Assembly (NCBI GenBank): GCA_907165065.1
Contig: OU015524.1
Location: 41,483,295 to 41,547,294 of the forward strand
Direction of reading: 5' to 3'
DNA from: Caprimulgus europaeus
Taxonomy: Eukaryota > Chordata > Aves > Caprimulgiformes > Caprimulgidae
Length of the DNA: 64,000 nt
Of this stretch, positions 1 through 12,925 are shown piece by piece. Under the pieces are notes generated by a model. It did not search any database. It saw only the letters and a list, made by a program, of their open reading frames with translations, and was not told the DNA's origin. Positions within the stretch are counted from its first letter, which is position 1. Every line of letters starts with the position of its first letter. The translations under genes were made by a program, and so were the position numbers.

Positions 1-1813
1 AAAAAAAAAAACATGGAAAGTGAAGAGGATGTTTACAGTAGCTGCTAAGACTCTAAATAGCAGCTGCAGTATCTTTTAATACTTAGTGTTTATTGTTGTG
101 GATGGAAAAAACCCACAAAAAACTGTTGTTTTTATATGAGTGACATTTTTTCAGTTTCTATCTCAAACATAAAAACCCAATCCATGATCTATGGCTGAAA
201 TTTCTATCTTTTAAGGGAAAATGCAACAACACCTAGGTAAGCACCATGTATGGCTTCCTGCTCTATTTGTATTTTCAGAGAACAACAAAGAATGGTCAGC
301 TCACTTTGGAAGAACATCTAAGAATTAACAGTTTCTGAAATAAGTCCCTTGATAAGTCCCATTAAGAAAATGCTATTACAGACAGTGTGGGTGAAATATA
401 ACTTCAAGCCCAGTCTCTTCATACGCAGTGTGCACAGAATAAGAAACTGCAAGTGATTAGTGTGTCTACATTCAGACTTCAGTTCACAGTTTCTACTAAT
501 ACCATAATACTTCTGACTTAACTGTTTTAACATATGTCAGTACAGCATACTAACAGCCACAAATGGTTACAGGCATCATCATATTTGCACCCAGTTTCAC
601 ATCGTATGTACACTTACAGAATGGCACGGATTCATGCATTGAAAGCCATGCTGGATTATCACATACATCTCTTACTGGTGATTTAATAATGATGCAATCA
701 CTCCTAGTATTACACATAATTATTGTATGCATTCTGGCATCATTTGTATCTTAAAAATACAGTTTGGAATAAGTAAAAGAAAACAACGTGACCAGGACAG
801 GAAAAAAAAAAGTTTTCTCTTTTTCTGAGAAAAATAAAAAGTAATTATTCCCATTTTTGGCTGTTGTATCTCTTTCAGAATAAAAAAATTGTGTCCACGC
901 AGCTGTCTGAAGGAATGCTGCAGTCCAAAATTTTTATTATTGTAGACTAAATAGTATGTTTCTTTTCCTTTTTTTTTTTTCCTCTCTTCCCTTCTTTACA
1001 AGTTTCTGACAATCATTTGCCTTTAATCCCTTGGGCCATTTTTTCATAGGCATTATCTACTGCAGTGATGTTGCCACCACAATTCTGAAACTACAGATTT
1101 GAACTGAGAATGTGTAATAATTTATTTTAAATGTAATAATAATAAAATTTAGGGTACCTGCCCAATTAGGGATATTTTTTTCTTACCTATGAATGCAAGA
1201 TGAATTAGTCTATGAGGCTTACAGCAAATCCCTGTGATAAGTAACAATAGACTCTTTGCTGCTCTGAAGCCCACAATGTTTAGCCAGTCTACAGGGGCAG
1301 CTATGCCACCTCACCAGAGTGCAAGGGAGCTGCAGTGTTTCACGTATGAGGTTGTTTTATCACCAAAACATAGCCCCACAGACTGAGCAGTATCTCTTAA
1401 GACTGACAAATCCAGTTAATGTCTTTCAAATGCACAAACTCAGGAAGGCAGTCCTGCCTTTGAACACCTTTAGAGCAGACAATGTATAACCCCTGGGATC
1501 TAAGCAGCACTGGTTTTCTCCAGGCAGGGGCAGGGCTGATCCCCAGGCCACAAAGATCACCTGCAGGCATGCAGACAGGATGCAGACAGGACTAGAACCA
1601 GACACACTATCAGGCCTATCTATACTAAGGGTTATCAGGAACCCCTAGCAGCCAAAAAAAATGGGTCTGGCCGAGCCTAAGAATTAAAACCAAGCAGCTC
1701 CCTGAATGGGAGGGGAAAAAAATAAATAAATAATTCCAGTAAAAGACAAAAAGAAAAATGTCAAACTCAGGTAGATAAGTAGGTAAAATCAAAAGGCTGG
1801 GGGCAATAAGAGG

Positions 1814-1916
1814 AAAAAAAAAAAGGGGGGGGGAGGGGGGCATGCAATGTGGTCATAGAGTGGAAGGAATGGGAGAGGGGATGCTTGCCAACCCCCCCCC
1901 CCCACACACACACACC
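1814..1916. repeat. Low-complexity purine/pyrimidine cluster
   Basis: An A run (1814-1824) is followed directly by a G run broken by a single A (1825-1840). About 50 bases later a C run of about 12 (from 1892) passes into a short (CA)n. G runs and C runs this close on one strand could pair or form G-quadruplex or i-motif structures. Such stretches are also hard to sequence, so the exact lengths are doubtful. Confidence 0.85.
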
Positions 1917-2031
1917 TCTGCTAACACCAGGGAGGAGGGATGGGGAATCAGCTCTCTGTGAGCATCCAGGCTCCACTTGCCATCATAGGAGACAAGAGAC
2001 ACCTGCCCAGATGTCCCTGGAACAGCTCCTC

Positions 2032-2100
2032 CTATTTGCATACCCAAAAAAAAAAAAAAAAAATCCCCCTTTTTTTTTTTCCATCCCTTTTTGCAAATAG
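2032..2100. repeat. Imperfect inverted repeat with A18 / T11 core
   Basis: The ends are a perfect 9-bp inverted repeat, CTATTTGCA (2032-2040) and TGCAAATAG (2092-2100). Inside lie a run of 18 A (2046-2063), TCCCCC, and a run of 11 T (2070-2080), which can also pair. The whole segment can fold into a hairpin of about 69 nt with mismatches between the outer and inner stems. The outer arms contain ATTTGCA/TGCAAAT, an octamer-like (POU factor) core, which may be chance. Confidence 0.6.
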
Positions 2101-5100
2101 TGCAATAACGGGAACAGTGTGACCTGCAGAAACTGAGAGGACTGCCAACTGTAATCAGCCTTTAAAAAGACCTACATTTCCTATAGCCTCGCAGTCACTG
2201 CACTGTCCCAGGGAGGAAATACCTTTCAGGCAGAGGAAGGAACTGAGCCTAAGTTACAGAATTAATTTATAAAAAGACAACAATTACTTAATCTGCGGCA
2301 GTTTTCTTAACACATCCTTCCTTTTCTGTTGCTTTTTTTGTAACTAAAAAGACAGTTATTCACATTAGCTTTATAAAAGTTCTTCTAAAATATCACTGGC
2401 TTTCTTAAAGAGACAAGAGCTTAGCTGTAGAAAGGGGAGAGGAAAAGGGTCAACTCCATGGTGTGCACTTGGCCTTCCTTCTAATAATAATCTAATAATA
2501 ATCAATGTGTGTTTAAAATATGGTTCACATCTGTTATTTGTGTTCTAATCGGCTCCATTATAAAATATTCCCTATACTTCCATGAATGACCATAAAACTC
2601 CTTTTATTATAAATACAGGAAAAGAGTTACTTAGTCACAGGTTACCCTTTACTTGTTCTTCTTAGACACAGTAAATTAAAATAATAATAATCATAGCTGC
2701 CAACTTGACTACTGACTAATACGAATATTTTTCTTTCTGATTAAAAGCAAAATCAGCAAGGAAATAAACTGTTGAAAGTCTTGTTAATGAAAGGTTAAGT
2801 TTGCCAACCATGGTGTAGGCCCTTTCAAATATCTCATTTAGTGATAAGAGAAAATATATTCAGAAAATAAAATTTTTGACCAGAAAGCCATTTAACATTT
2901 CCCTTCTTGAGTAATACTTTAATAATGACAATAACATTCATAACCACCTACAGTCATCCATTTAGGTCATTCTTTCGATGGCACTGGACCTTTGTCAGAG
3001 AACTGTATTAGTCACCGAGTAGATTTCATTGTGGAGAAAATCACATTTAATTTCTATTTAGTCATATAAATATACCTATTTGGAGTTCCAAAAGGATAAT
3101 TTGGGACATAATGGTAATAAAAATTTTATTGGCTTATATCACAGAAGAATATAAAACTGCCTTTTGCCTTTCAGCTACCAAAATTTCTGAATTTCATAGG
3201 CAGTCTCTGGAATTTACTAGGGGTGAGGAAAAAAAAAAAAATCCAAATTCTATCCCTTTTCCCCTTAAAACTTCCAAATCCACATTTCAAACAGAAGAGA
3301 GAGAATGGGATGATAAGTCAAGGATTCTAGCCTATATGAGCAAGATGCATAAATCAGGTGGGCTGAAAAAAGGCAGAACACAGAAGCTAAAGAGAATGTA
3401 CATTCAAGAATTAACTCCCCTGATTAGAACCTGTTACCTGAGATAGCACAGAAGCTTTTAAAAGTGTGTCCTCGCACAGGAGTTACTTTCTTCCTGGGTA
3501 TTTTAACTGGTAAGACAACGGTGCAATTTACTTTGTCACACTGTTTATAATGTTTCCTCCTTCAGTAATCAGCATGCCAGCATATGTGGGAGTGGGAATC
3601 AGCTACTGTTACAGGAAGGACCAGGAAGATGGTATCTACCTTCCTGGCTCTTTATCTTCCCCCTTTGTAAATTAGCAGATGCTTCTCTCTGTCATATGAA
3701 TGTTACCAAGACTTCGATGTCTTCATCATTAACAACTGCAGTGGGCTTCAGCATTTTCTGATATCTATAGTTATACTTTGGACCATTAGAAAACAATGTT
3801 ATAAGTACAATATAACCGTGAGGAAGCATTGGGATTAGTCACCAACAAATAAAAGGTTGATCAGTTTTGCTTTGTGAGTTCAGATAACACAAGCCATGCT
3901 TAACTGGTTCATTACGTAGAAGTACATAATAAAGTTGTAAAACTAAATGAATTGTCAGTACAGACTAATCATTTTGTATTTACCCAAGATGATGGCACTC
4001 AAACAAGGCTACCACACTGCAAAGTAGATTTAGTAATTAATGTTAAATATTATATTTCATATTATAAGAATGTATCTATATTTTATAAGTCCTGAATAAT
4101 ACGAGCAAACATGAAACAATACAATCATTAACAGGCCATGTAATGTCTAAAATGAGTTATCAAGTTTAATGTTAGAGTTTAAAGATCTAGTCCAAAAATA
4201 TGAATACAAAGTGGAAACCAAGGAAAGGTTGATGAAAATGCTGTTTTTCATGATTCCAGGGATTTATATGATGGTATAAAAATGGGATAATTTGTGCCTG
4301 TATTTCTCCTCATGAAGAGTTTAGCTTAATGTTTCCTTTTTACTTTAAACGATCTCAAGAAATACATTAAGAAAAATTTAATGTGGTAAGACAAATGGTA
4401 GTGATGTGCTGAGCAAGCTTTTATGTACTTCAGCCTTGACCTGCAGTATCCCTGACACTCAACACAACTGAAGCAGAAAAGGACAATTATTCTGCATTAT
4501 GCTTTATTATAGGATAGAAATTCAAGAAAAGTCTAGACTAAGACTGCCAAAATTATTTTAATTCTGCCTCATAATGGACTTAAATGCAGATTTTAAAGAC
4601 AGAAAATTCAGCATATGAATATATTCTTTCAGCAAAACTCCCAAAAAGGACAGTGACAAGGTTATCAGAATTGCAAATACAAATACGAATTCTATAGTTT
4701 ATATATAAGAAAGAATATCTTTGAACATTTTTTGAGTTAATGACAGGCATTCAGAAATTGAAAAGAGTTTTGTAAAAGAGATTTAATGTAATTTATTGAT
4801 TGATCAGTGACATAAAAAAACTAATGAAAAGAATCTAGGAGAACTCCATACTAAAATGAAAGCATGAAGGAAGGGCTTGAATTAGGGATATGGGAAAGAA
4901 CTATATTCAAATCTGAAAAAGGAAAATGAAGAATGCAGGGAAAGATATATCAACACTCAAAGATGTCAGAAACCCCAAAAAGATACAGAATGGAGAGAAA
5001 AGGTCAGCACATGAGATCAAACATTTTAAGCTCAAGAAACACTCAGAGGTACTTAGTGAAAATAGCAAAGGAAAGATTAGGTTGAACAGTAAGTAGGCCT

Positions 5101-6460
5101 ATTTCTTAGAACATATTTTTAAAAAGGTATGTGACTATCCGGTTCTAGCAATAAAACTCTAGCTCTTATCAGAAATCTCACACAAGAATCAATTTAAGAA
5201 ATAAAGTCGCACAAAATATAGATTTTTTTTCCATTTTTCCAAAAAAAATTTAGAACTTTACCTAAAAAGGAAATATATAACAATAAGCTGGTGTATTTAT
5301 GAGTTAATGAACTAGACTGGGAAAATTGTCCATTATAACTCGTTCCTGAAAATCTGTGAAATAGTATATAAAGAATAAATTAAAATTATAAAATAATAGC
5401 TAGCAACAAGTTATCTTCGCGTAGATGTGAAAGAGGATGTGCTTGTGGAATGTCCAATTTTAAGAATAAAAATAAGTTTTCTAAAAAGGACCAAACTTCA
5501 TTATTTTTTTAATTATTACTTATAACTGAAAAAATATCTTATCAGTGATCAGCTACTTTTCCAGGAAGTACAGATGGATTACTATGTATAGCGTACATAC
5601 AATCTGAGAAACCTTTGACTGACAGCACATGATCCAACACCCTTTACAATGCAAAGAAAAGTATAACTACTTTTTAATTAAAATATTAGTACTTTAACAA
5701 GCAGTAATAGACAAATGGAAGAAGTTACCAACATGTAGCTCAAAGTTAGGCAATATTTATTTAATATATATTTGCTTGTATGATAATACGTAAGAAGAAT
5801 GTTTAGCAGCAGCTACAAATTGGTACTTTCCATCAGCAAATTCAAACTATTACTTGCAAAAATTTTACCAGATCTGGCCAAGAAGTAACCTACCATTTGG
5901 ACTGCCACTTGGAATTCAGCAATACATCCAGAAAACAGTACAAACATTTAGCAAGGTTAATGAGTAAACCAAAAAACTACAGGTATTAGGAATTTGCCAG
6001 ACAACAGAAACAGTAATAAATTAATCAAAGTGGTAATGGAAGTGAATACAATTGACATTTACTCTATTATAGACTTGGTTAAGCATATTACTGCTGTAAC
6101 CTTGTTATTATTAAGAACTGGTACAACACAGTATCTTGATTAAGAAACTAATATAAAAAGCATCATAACTTTCACTGAATTGCTTACAAATTAGAATTCA
6201 GAAAATACCCTACAAATAGTCCCAGGAGGTATTCAGAAGTTTCAATTTCTTTGTTCTTTCTTTTCCAACTTGCTCTGTCAATTTAAGAGAAAACAAGCTA
6301 GTTTTTTATCACTTTCTTAACATCCGAAGAGGAAAAAAAAATAATGTGTTATAAAATGGTGGCTCTTGATTTTAAAAGTATCTCTTGAAACAGGTTTTAA
6401 GCAACTATTCATCTTTAAATTTTTGCCACGGTCTCTCTTATTCATGGTACAACTAGAGAC

Positions 6461-7003
6461 ATAGAATGGTCAAGGTTGGAAGGGACCTTAAAGATCATCT
6501 AGTTCCAACCCCCCTGCCATGAGCAGGGACACCTTGCATTAGATCAGGTTGCTCAAAGCCCCATCCAACCTCGCCTTAAACACTTCCAGGTTGGAGTCAT
6601 CCACAGCTTCCTTGGGCAACCTCTTCCAGCATCTGACCACCCTCACAATAAAGAATTTCTTTCTAATATCTAATATAAACCTAACCTCTTTCAGTCTAAA
6701 GCCATTACACTTTGTTCTATCACTACCTGCCTTTGTGAAAAGTCCCTCCCCAGCTTTCTTGTAGCCCCTTCAGGTACTGGAAGACTGCTATAAGGTCTCC
6801 CTGGAGCCTTCTTTTCTCCAGGCTGAACAGCCCCAACTCTCTCGGCCTGTCCTCATAGGAGAGGTGCTCCAGCCCTCGGATCATCCTCGTGGCCTCCTCT
6901 AGACTTGTTCCAACTGGTCCATGTCTTTCTTGTGTTGGGGGCTCCAGAACTTGACACAGTACTCCAGGTGGGGCCTTACAAGAGCAGAGTACAGGGGAAA
7001 GTA
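6461..7003 (-). mobile_element. CR1 LINE, 5'-truncated, minus strand
   Basis: This is a 3'-terminal fragment of a CR1 non-LTR retrotransposon, read right to left. The 3' end is at 6461, where the plus strand shows ATAGAATGG followed by the avian CR1 tail core GGTTGGAAGGGACC and the 'gatcatctagttccaaccc' block. Going rightward the 3'-UTR leads into the C-terminal part of the reverse transcriptase frame around 6780-6990, where the minus strand encodes the usual RRxxRG-type block found after the catalytic domain. The frame is broken by stops, so the copy is dead. About 540 bp of a roughly 4.5-kb element remain, as expected from 5' truncation during target-primed reverse transcription. The open frame on the opposite strand (6549-6764) is an antisense shadow. 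I cannot assign the subfamily without a Repbase comparison. Confidence 0.95.
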
Positions 7004-10000
7004 CAGTGAGCCCTGCTAGGATTTGTGATCTCCCAATAACATTGTGAAAATAAACACATTAAAGACTAGAAGCGGACCACTGGCTACTGCATCACTTTAG
7101 ATTAATCAACTTTTGTTCTCTCTTTAAAAAAGTGAATGTTTCTTTTCCAAAATACAAATATTGTAGCTATGCAATATTGGTCAACTTACTGTAATAGTCT
7201 TAATGGAACCTAATGTTACAGAAGTCGGGCAACTACTTCACTCTAAAGAACTTCTAGCCAACATTTTCTGATACAGAAAACTGTAAATATGAAGAATAAT
7301 TTTAAATTATTAATTGCATTCTGAATATTAACATTGTATAGGCTGCATGTAATACCAAGTGAATGAAAACATGTACTTTATTCCAGGATAAACTTATGCC
7401 TCCTCAAAATGCTAACAAGTTAACATTAAAGCTTCTAAAAATTTCTGGAAAAGTACAAAAGGAACCAAAATTTGCATATATTTGGAAATAATGCCATTTG
7501 AGGAACATTTCCCTGTAATTATGACTTAGACATCTCTTAGGTTAAGGCTATATGCACACAAGGAATTTTCCACTCTGCAAGCTTAAAAAGAGTTTCTTTA
7601 GTACTTTATACAACACATAACTAAACCTGATGTAATCTTCCAGTAATGCCAGGAGCCCTGGCATGCCCAACATAAAGAAGTCATGGTAAATACCTTGCTC
7701 ACTTATTGTAATTTAACCTCACTATGCAAGATACACGTACAAAGAAGAGCCTCAGAATTAGTTGTCTTTGTCTCAAAGGAAATTTAAAAATTACTTTGCA
7801 ACTTCCCAAAGCTATACGGCTGAGATACAGCTATTGTTCATTCCGTGGGTTTATTACTCACTCCTTTAAAAAGAGCTGTTAAACACAGTAAAAATATCAT
7901 TATTTTCTGTGGACTGGAAGAAAAAAAAAAAAACCAACAAAACAACCATCAAATAAAAAAGAAGTATAGGCTGATCACAACTGACAAAGCACAGAGCTCT
8001 GTAAGTAAGACATCTGGTTCCTGAGACTGACCCACTCATTCAGATTAAAAATAAAGAGAAGATTATGAAAAATCTGGTCCCTGATACAATAAACTATTCA
8101 AGTATTTCTAGCTTTACATACTTAAGTTTTCCTACCAAAGACAGTAGAATTACTCAATTAAAAATTATCTTTATGCTCAAAGAAAATGCCAGAGTAAAGA
8201 CTGAAAGTGACTTCAGAGACAGAAAGTAAGGCAAAGTATTTCAGGGGGTCAGGCTGCACCTTGCATCAGGGAGAAGCTCCTCGAGCCCCCTGTTCCAGAA
8301 AGGAAACAGATTTAAGAAGTTTGCTGCTGCCTGGCTTCCCGGTTTTCAGATAAGCAATGAACCCCATCAGCGCAATGACCACTTCCAGTATCACCTAACA
8401 AACAGTCCAGGCAGCCCCACTGAGGGATAAACAGCAGTAGAGGTTTGAAAAGGAACAGCTGTAGAGGGGAATTGTTAAGCAACTTCAAGAATCTTTCCCT
8501 TGGGAGGACCAATGATTTGCACATGCTAATTTTCTGTATTTTTCAGGATACATCAAAATCAAGATTTACTAACAATGCATACTTCTTACACAGCTTTTTC
8601 TCCTTAGGGACAGTAAAACATATGTGTGAAAAACTTGAAGAATTAAGGTATTAGCAATTGCTAAGGGAAGATTAAAATCACTGAAGAAACATGTTAAAGA
8701 AGCTGACCAGGAAAATAAATGTTAGAAAGAAATTAGCTGGAATGTCATAGTAAAATTATTCGAGGTCACAGAATAAATCGTTATTATTCCTATTTCTAAT
8801 GTGGCAACATTTCTATATGTTGAAAAAAAAAAAACCAAACAAACCTGTAAAACAAAAATAAACCAGTTTATAAATATTTAAATAACTTGAATTCTTTGAC
8901 TGAAACAATAAATATTCCTTGACATACCAGATAACAAATTTTTCATTACCATTTGTTAAACTAACTGAAAGTTCAAAAGCAGTTGCTGTTGAAATTAACT
9001 AAAACATCAAGCTACATTCTCTTATGAAAAATGCAGTTCAAGGAAGTTGAAATGAATCCCAGGAAATAATCATAAAATATTTTGTCGGACTGTAATAAAA
9101 TTCCGTGGATATATCCAAAGAAGGAACTATCTTGAGTTAGATTAGACTGAAACTAATTTTCAGTTTTGCACCTACACTTTCCAGCAAAGTAGAAACTTAA
9201 AGAAAAAAAAAAAAATAGTGAAGAAAGAACTTTTAGTCATAAATTATTTCAGTGGAAATAATTAAACAGCTCTCAAGAGCATGGAGAAAGGAAAATCAAC
9301 AACAAAAGGAAAAAAATCCTTCTCAAGGAAAACATGGAATTGTCTTAAACTATTTTCAACCACTGAAATTAAATTAGCTAGAAACAAAAGCACTGACTCA
9401 TCAAACTGATATCAAGCAGGGCCATCACTTTCAATTCTCTTAATCTACAAAGAGAAACCTCAGTAATTCAAATGCTGCTATTTTACTGATTTTGTTCATT
9501 CTATCATAATTTACAACTGACAGATAATATAGGCATAGAGAAGTTCTCCTCTTTGCTTATGCTGCTTGTTCAGCTGTTGCCTGCTATTTTCTATTATAAA
9601 ATAATAATAAAGTAAAATTATTATACGTATTAAGGCAATATAAATTAACTAATTTAGTTAACATATTCCAGCTCTTGAATGTTCCTCTTTTTTAGTTGTT
9701 TTGTACAGGTATTAAAAATGATGGACCAAGAAAATCTTTGTTGGTGATCAAAATTGCTTACTCTGATACTTAAAAGCTTGGGAGTCCCCTAATATCCAGC
9801 TTCCAGGTAGCCTAAATAGGAGTCCAAAATTAATAGGTGAAAATTTTAATTTCTTCAGTTTAGCACCTGTGCTTCTTTTCTTTCCCATATACACATGCTC
9901 ATCATCTTCCTGTTTCTAAACTTCTAATAAAACATATAATGCATAATTTTTCCTTCTCACTTCATCTTAAAAAAAACCCAACAAAACAAAAACCACAAAT

Positions 10001-10670
10001 CAACTTTTCATTAGGTTTATCATGAATGAATTTAAGGAGAAAAAAAAATCACCATAAAGCACTGAAATTAAAGCACTAAGTGTAAATAAGCAGCAACTAT
10101 GCTGTCCCAGCCTGCTTGTTAACAGCTATTAATATTACACAATTGGTTTCCTTCAGTCAAGATAAATGAAAGAACAGAATCGTTGAAAGGAAGTAAAAAG
10201 AAAACCCATAAAAACATTCCTCTTTTGGAATGTAGTATAAATGAGGATTTAGCTTTTTCTTTTTACAAATTAATATGGAATGTCATAGAAAACTTTAAAG
10301 TGACAGAACTTGCCGCTCTGATCTTCAGTATGTGCTATCTCATTTGCTAATAAATTGGCTAACAGATTGAGTCAAACTTACAAGCACTGTCTACTATAAT
10401 CAAATATTAAGCAACTCCCTTCAAGGTATGTCATGACTGACTTCTCAGTCTGCAAGTTATGATGTCGAGTTTACGCACACCGTCTTTCCTAAAAATTGCA
10501 AAGGATTCAGTTTATTTAAATGGGAGGAAGAGATTTAAAAAGGAATTTGAAAGACAGTGTTTGGGACTCACACCTTGCTCTGTTGTTGGTCTGAATCCCA
10601 TGTCCTGCTGTTTTACGAAGTACAGAAGTTGTCACTGGAAGAACTAAAAATACAATTGTGAAAGGCAAAA
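7004..10670. other. AT-rich non-coding stretch
   Basis: No gene is recognised. The stretch contains A-rich tracts with C interruptions near 7919-7950, 8821-8850 and 9968-10000. A somewhat less AT-rich patch at 8230-8530 has open frames on both strands and a good minus-strand acceptor-like site (cccctctacag), but nothing identifies it as an exon. Confidence 0.55.
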
Positions 10671-10738
10671 ATCACAGAATGGTTTAGGTTGGAAGGGACC
10701 TTAAAGATCATCTAGTTCCAACCCCCGTGCCATGAGCA
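10671..10738 (-). mobile_element. CR1 LINE 3' tip, minus strand
   Basis: This is a 68-bp fragment of a CR1 3' end. The plus strand reads ATCACAGAATGGTTTAGG, then GGTTGGAAGGGACC, then 'agatcatctagttccaaccc', and stops at 'ccatgagcac'. The layout matches the last bases of the copy at 6461-7003 with an extreme 5' truncation. It carries no coding sequence. Confidence 0.95.
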
Positions 10739-12369
10739 CACAGTTACACAGAAAGGTGTTGGAATATATTCAGAGTAACAGAAAACTCAAGGCTCCACAG
10801 ATTGATGTTTCAAATTTTGTAAAAATGACTAAAATGACAAATTTTAAAAAAACAGTTGTTGATCATACAGACTTAATATACACACAACTTGCAAAGTGCA
10901 TTCAGAAATATTTCTTCACTCGATTCCCTAAGGCATACAATGCCTTGTGTCTGCCTTTCCATAGGTGAGTTGCAGAGCCCTTTCCCCAGCAGCAGCGTGG
11001 GGATGAGGCAGCCCTGCCTGCCGGCTGCTCATCCACCACAGTCCTCGTGCCAACTCCAGCATCCGGGCCGGGGGGTGAAGGCAGCAATCCGGGGCAGGAA
11101 AGCGATAAAGGCTGAAAACAGCTCTCTATAAATGTCTCTTCTTAGCCTCTAGCCGTGCATTATTATAGCTCCTTGCACAGTCCCATGAACCGTTCTGCAT
11201 CATAACTAAGGCGACTGCACACAGGGACAAACAGTAAGTGCCAGGTGAGCCATCAAGAAACTGCTGAGAGGAACAGCCCCCAAACCTTTAACACACATCC
11301 CCAGCCTGCTGGTTTTGAACATAGAGACAAAACCTGCAGTGTCAGAGGGGTCAAGTCACTTCAGCCAGGTACAAACACATGGAAATACCATATCACTACC
11401 ATTTTCCAGGCAAAACCTATGGTCATTAGAGGCACTATCCAGCTCCAACTGAAAGTAAACAAGGACTGATACCAGTTGCATTTTCAGTTAGCCATGGAAG
11501 ATCAGATCATGGAGACCTGAATGTACCAAAGACCCTCCAACGCAGAAGTGGGTTCCCAACATCACACTGGAACAAGGAAGTTCAGAATTTTAGCAAGATG
11601 TGCTTTACATTTAAAATTTTGAAGAGAATCTATTAAGATGTATTCTTTCCTTGAATATAGTAATGACAACTAATTTACATCTTTCTCTGTTGAAGTCTTG
11701 CTTATAATTGAAGCTTTAATGGCACCTCAACATCAGAAAGATAAGTGGATTCGGGGGTGGGGGGGGAAGTCACTAGAGCTTTCTCCTCTTCAAGCTTCAT
11801 ATCAAAATCCCCAGTAACTCTGTGCTGGGAAGACCACATCTGCATGTGCTGCTCCTTACTGCTGCAGTAAGATTTTATTTTTTTTTTAATTATTCTGTCT
11901 AGATAAGGAAAATGTTTAAAGTCACCTACATATAGTTTTCAGACTTTAAGGATAGATTATTCTATCATCTAATCCCCTTTCCAAAAGAAAATATAAATTA
12001 AAAAAAAGTAAAATAAGCATTTTTTAAGGAAAATTCATTTCAAACAAGTCCTCAGAGTTTATCGAAATTCCAAAATTTCCTTGTGCTTTATGTAATCATA
12101 CTAATATCAGTCTAATTGGCTTCTGTCACCTATGAATTTAAGGGAAGACTTCATTTTTTAAACTTTTTCAGGGTTTTGTTTTTGCTTTTTTGGGGATTTG
12201 GTGTTTGTTTCTTTTGTTTGTTGGTTGTTTTTATTTTTGTTATTGGGAGGGGGGATGTTAATAGATTTCCTGTCTGACAGAATGAGAAACCTAGCTACAT
12301 GATGTTTATATCGTCAGTGTGTATCTTTGAGTAAAATAACAGAACTATATATTTGCACAGAAAAATTGC
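10739..12369. other. Non-coding stretch with a moderately GC-rich patch
   Basis: No gene is supported. A patch at 10960-11130 is richer in G and C and gives open frames on both strands (plus 10889-11131, minus 10902-11087) without a recognisable protein. A G run lies at 11754-11767 and a G/T-rich tract at 12171-12254. Confidence 0.5.
12171..12254. repeat. G/T-rich low-complexity tract
   Basis: About 84 bases consist almost only of T and G, with TTTTGTTTG-like units and ending in a G run. It is the reverse-complement type of the A/C-rich tracts seen elsewhere in the window, for example 15717-15809. Confidence 0.8.
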
Positions 12370-12925
12370 AGTCAGCAACCCCCCTTGTCCAACCCCGCTG
12401 CTCAAGCAAGGTCAGCTAAAGGAGTTAGTCCAGAACAGTTAGTCCAGTAATGTTTTTAATATCTCCAAGGATGGAGACTCCACAACTTCTCTGGGCAACC
12501 TGTGTCAGTGCTCAGTCATCCTCACAGTAAAGAGATGTTTCTTGATGTCCAGACAGGAACTCCTGTGTTTTAATTTTGTGCCCATTGCCTCTTGTCCTGT
12601 CATTGGGTACCACTGAGAAGAGTCTGGCTCCCTTTAGCTATTTGTATGAATTGATGAGATCCTCCTGAGCCTTCTCTTTTCCAGACTAAACAGTCCCAGC
12701 TCTCCCAGCCTCTCTCTATAGAGGAGATGCTCCAGTCCCCTTATCATCTTTGTGGCCCTCCGCTGGACTTGCTCCAGTATGCCCACATCTCTTTTATACC
12801 TCAGAATTGAACCCAGCACTGCTGATGTGTCCTCACCAGTTCTGAGCAGAGGGGAAGGATCACCTCCCTCAATCTGCAGGCAACACTCCTCCTAATACAG
12901 CTTGGGACACCATTTCCTCATATTA
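12370..12925 (-). mobile_element. CR1 LINE fragment, minus strand, older subfamily
   Basis: This CR1 fragment, read right to left, comes from a different and more diverged subfamily than the copy at 6461. The plus strand shows the 3'-UTR-side blocks 'ctgctcaagcaaggtcagct', 'ggagactccacaacttctct' and 'cccattgcctcttgtcctgt'. The minus strand at 12634-12819 keeps a 61-codon open piece of the reverse transcriptase C-terminal region containing [17 protein letters not shown] and [13 protein letters not shown], which are typical of avian CR1. The terminal octamers are not visible at the left end, so the extreme 3' end is lost or too diverged. A short internal deletion seems likely near 12630, where the sequence jumps to 'tgaattgatgagat'. 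The right end fades around 12925. Confidence 0.93.

Larger units (their letters stand above)
1..6460. other. AT-rich non-coding stretch
   Basis: No gene can be supported here. The sequence is AT-rich, apparently single-copy DNA broken by low-complexity tracts, the densest being at 1814-1916 and 2032-2100. Short open frames exist on both strands, for example 550-732 minus and 3111-3446 plus, but none shows a recognisable domain. A chain of splice-like sites on the minus strand (3505-3437, 1231-1187, 777-550) is discussed as a low-confidence lead in the findings. The most likely reading is intron or intergenic DNA. Confidence 0.6.

Noticed and set aside
6549-6764. 71-codon plus-strand frame
   Set aside because: It lies antisense within a CR1 fragment.
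8335-8460. Possible minus-strand exon with a strong acceptor (CCCCTCTACAG)
   Set aside because: The donor is only fair (TAG/GTGATA) and the resulting phase does not fit the other candidates. A single pseudo-exon of this quality is expected by chance.
12634-12819. 61-codon minus-strand frame as a host gene
   Set aside because: It is the C-terminal reverse transcriptase region of a CR1 fragment and is recorded as part of that element.
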